Part shown: one piece after another, positions 62,240 through 64,000 of the stretch
How the letters are laid out: each line of letters opens with the position of its first letter
How positions within the stretch are numbered: position 1 is the stretch's first letter
Assembly: GCA_037013495.1 (NCBI GenBank)
Contig: CM072810.1
Coordinates: forward strand, 105,614,898 to 105,678,897
DNA length: 64,000 nt
Reading direction: 5' to 3'
Source of the DNA: Hippophae tibetana
Taxonomy: Eukaryota > Streptophyta > Magnoliopsida > Rosales > Elaeagnaceae
Program-made: the position numbers and the translations under genes
The notes under the pieces: model-generated
Databases searched by the model: none
Seen by the model: the letters and a program-made list of their open reading frames with translations, nothing else
What the model was told of the DNA's origin: nothing

Positions 62240-62804
62240 CTTAGAACTGTTTGGTTGTAGTTATTTTTGAGAAAAAAACCATCAATATTTTATAGATAAT
62301 CATGATTTTGTTCATTCACAAATAAAATGTCCATTGCTAATAAGAACACATAAAAACCATAACAAACATTAAACTGGATTGGATCAATTTGAACATTTTG
62401 AATCATTAAACGATTCGATCCCTTTAAGAACACGTCACACTCTTTGGTATTAAATTGGATCATTCCATATAGTTTCTCATTTTTATTTAAATGATAAATT
62501 CACAAATTTATTATCGAAATATTAATAAAATTACAAGTTTATCATCTAGTTTTATTGTGTAATAAAAATAACATTCAAATACAATAAATGATGTAAATAT
62601 ACCATTAGTTGATTTTTTTCGTCAATTTATTAAGGAAAAGCTAGGTATTTAACTGGTGACCAATTAATAAATTTAAAAGAAGCCGTAACTTTTCAGAGCA
62701 GACGAAGATATTCATACCTTTCTTTTTATTCCATTTCTCCCACCCTTTTCTCTCTCATTTTGTTAGAATCTCTTATTTCTTTATTCTTCAATTTTATTTA
62801 TCTG
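62240..62804. other. Intergenic, nothing recognised
   Basis: AT-rich. A short stretch near 62375-62420 (GGATTGGATCAATTTGAAC, ATTAAACGATTCGATCC) uses the same GATC/CGATTCGA words as the nearby hAT elements and may be a further degraded copy. Confidence 0.5.
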
Positions 62805-62812
62805 ATATAAAT

Positions 62813-63901
62813 TAGGAGTATGCAAAAAATTCGATCATTTGATCAATTTTACCAATCTAATCCGATACGTTAATTTTTTAACAGTTTCGATCTAACCATC
62901 GGATCAGATCGAATGAAATTTTTTTCAATCAATTAAATTCGGATCAGATGGAAGATTTCATTATGTATCATCCGATCTCGTCCGATCCGACTGAATTAAA
63001 TACATATTTACACTTATACATTAATCATGTCTTTATTAGTAATTCATATTTCTATTATACAATACATCACACATCCAAGTTCATTGTCCAAGCTCTTATT
63101 TGTATTCAAAATTGGATTCAATCATCATTAATAATTAACATTTGTGAGTCGCTTAATGATATTAAAGCAATTGAAGCAAGTAATATTATTTTAATTTTTA
63201 TTATTAATTAATAACATTGTCTTATGATTGATGTTTTAATATTTTAATCACTTTCTTTTGTCTTCTATTTTGTAGATATGTTAGGAGGCATTAAGGATAT
63301 TATCCTTAATTGAGTATGATATATAATTATTTTATTTCATATATATTTAGTTATCAATTTCCTAACATTTTTTAAATTATAACTAATAAGTAATGAAACA
63401 CTGAAGTTTTTTGCTAATGTTCTTAAGACTCAAGATTATTTTCAAGATGCTCGATGGATGTTAAAGAATGAAATAATCAACTTAATTTAACTTTAGATTA
63501 TTGTAAAATATCATTTTGTTTATTGTTTGAATGAATCTTTAACTTTATTAAAATAACTATTGTAATTTGTATTGTATTATTTTTGTTTTATATAAGTTTA
63601 ACTGTTTGAATCATATTTTAACATTTTTATTCGATATTTTAAGATTTTTTAGCTCAATTAAGTTTATATTATGACAAAATTTAAATTTTTTATTCAAAAA
63701 TAGAGTTAAAGTTTATTGATCAGATTGATTGAATTCAACTGTTCCAATCAAAAATAGATTACAAATCGTATTGGATCAGATTTGAAAGGTGATCGGATTG
63801 GTTGCGGATTAGGGTGTTTCAATTTGATTAAAAGGTTTGATCGAATCGGATCAAATCGAATGAGTATAAAATCAACAGTTTCAATCCGATGCAAACCTCT
63901 A
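62813..63901. mobile_element. hAT deletion derivative with perfect 8-bp target duplication
   Basis: 1089 bp starting TAGGAGTATGCA; the right end reverse-complemented reads TAGAGGTTTGCA. ATATAAAT flanks both sides exactly (62805-62812 and 63902-63909). Sub-terminal regions are full of GATCGGATCAGATC-like words, as in many plant hAT ends. A short piece of transposase remains inside (next entry), so this descends from an autonomous hAT. Confidence 0.88.
63075..63180 (+). pseudogene. hAT transposase C-terminal (dimerisation) fragment
   Basis: The reading VQALICIQNWIQSS followed by ESLNDIKAIEA at about 63088-63178 matches the end of plant hAT (RICESLEEPER-like) transposases, which typically read VEALIC.Q.WL then ESL.DIE. 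The rest of the transposase is missing. Confidence 0.65.
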
Positions 63902-64000
63902 ATATAAATTCCACTTTGAATATGAAAATTTAGTCTTGCAAAATGAGTTTATAAATCTATTGTTTCTAAATTAACTTCGTGACCTTTGTATTGTTGATTA

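Overview
This is a window of plant nuclear DNA, most likely from a eudicot. It is AT-rich, its genes are split by canonical GT-AG introns, and much of the rest is LTR retrotransposons, hAT and Harbinger-like elements and L1-type LINE debris. The species cannot be fixed from the sequence.

I can rebuild three host genes exon by exon. (1) A minus-strand gene with 21 recognisable exons (27994 down to 6090) encodes a protein with two uridine-kinase-like P-loop domains, each followed by a CYTH-like segment. It resembles Arabidopsis At2g01460. Its last exons, covering the end of the second CYTH-like segment and the C-terminal tail, are not visible in the window. (2) A complete nine-exon plus-strand gene (36588-43267) encodes NADH-cytochrome b5 reductase (CBR1 type, 278 aa). 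(3) A complete five-exon minus-strand gene (54258-59082) encodes a plastid HPP-family membrane protein (241 aa), a family linked to chloroplast nitrite transport. The three genes are unrelated in function and simply lie near each other.

Layout: 1-5400, decayed Copia element carrying a nested solo LTR. 6090-27994, kinase gene, whose introns hold a complete but defective 4.9-kb Copia (target duplication GGAAG), a hAT MITE, a TRIM, two 5'-truncated LINEs and a 1.1-kb hAT derivative. 29152-34690, large non-coding LTR element (LARD-like, Athila/Tat-type primer site). 36588-43267, CBR gene with two Harbinger-like MITEs in its introns. 43541-50330, Gypsy-like LTR followed by three Copia 3' halves, two of them tail to tail. 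51070-51659, palindromic TRIM-derived element. 52275-53790, old LTR related to the LARD. 54258-59082, HPP gene with a Copia 5' end in its first intron. 59678 to the end, hAT MITE, second copy of the 1.3-kb solo LTR, and a hAT deletion derivative that keeps part of its transposase C-terminus.

I found no new defence or metabolic system. The most informative signals are the internal duplication of the kinase-CYTH gene, still visible in its exon boundaries, the number of insertions with readable target duplications, the palindromic TRIM, and a 23-bp minisatellite that stays open while cycling through all three frames.
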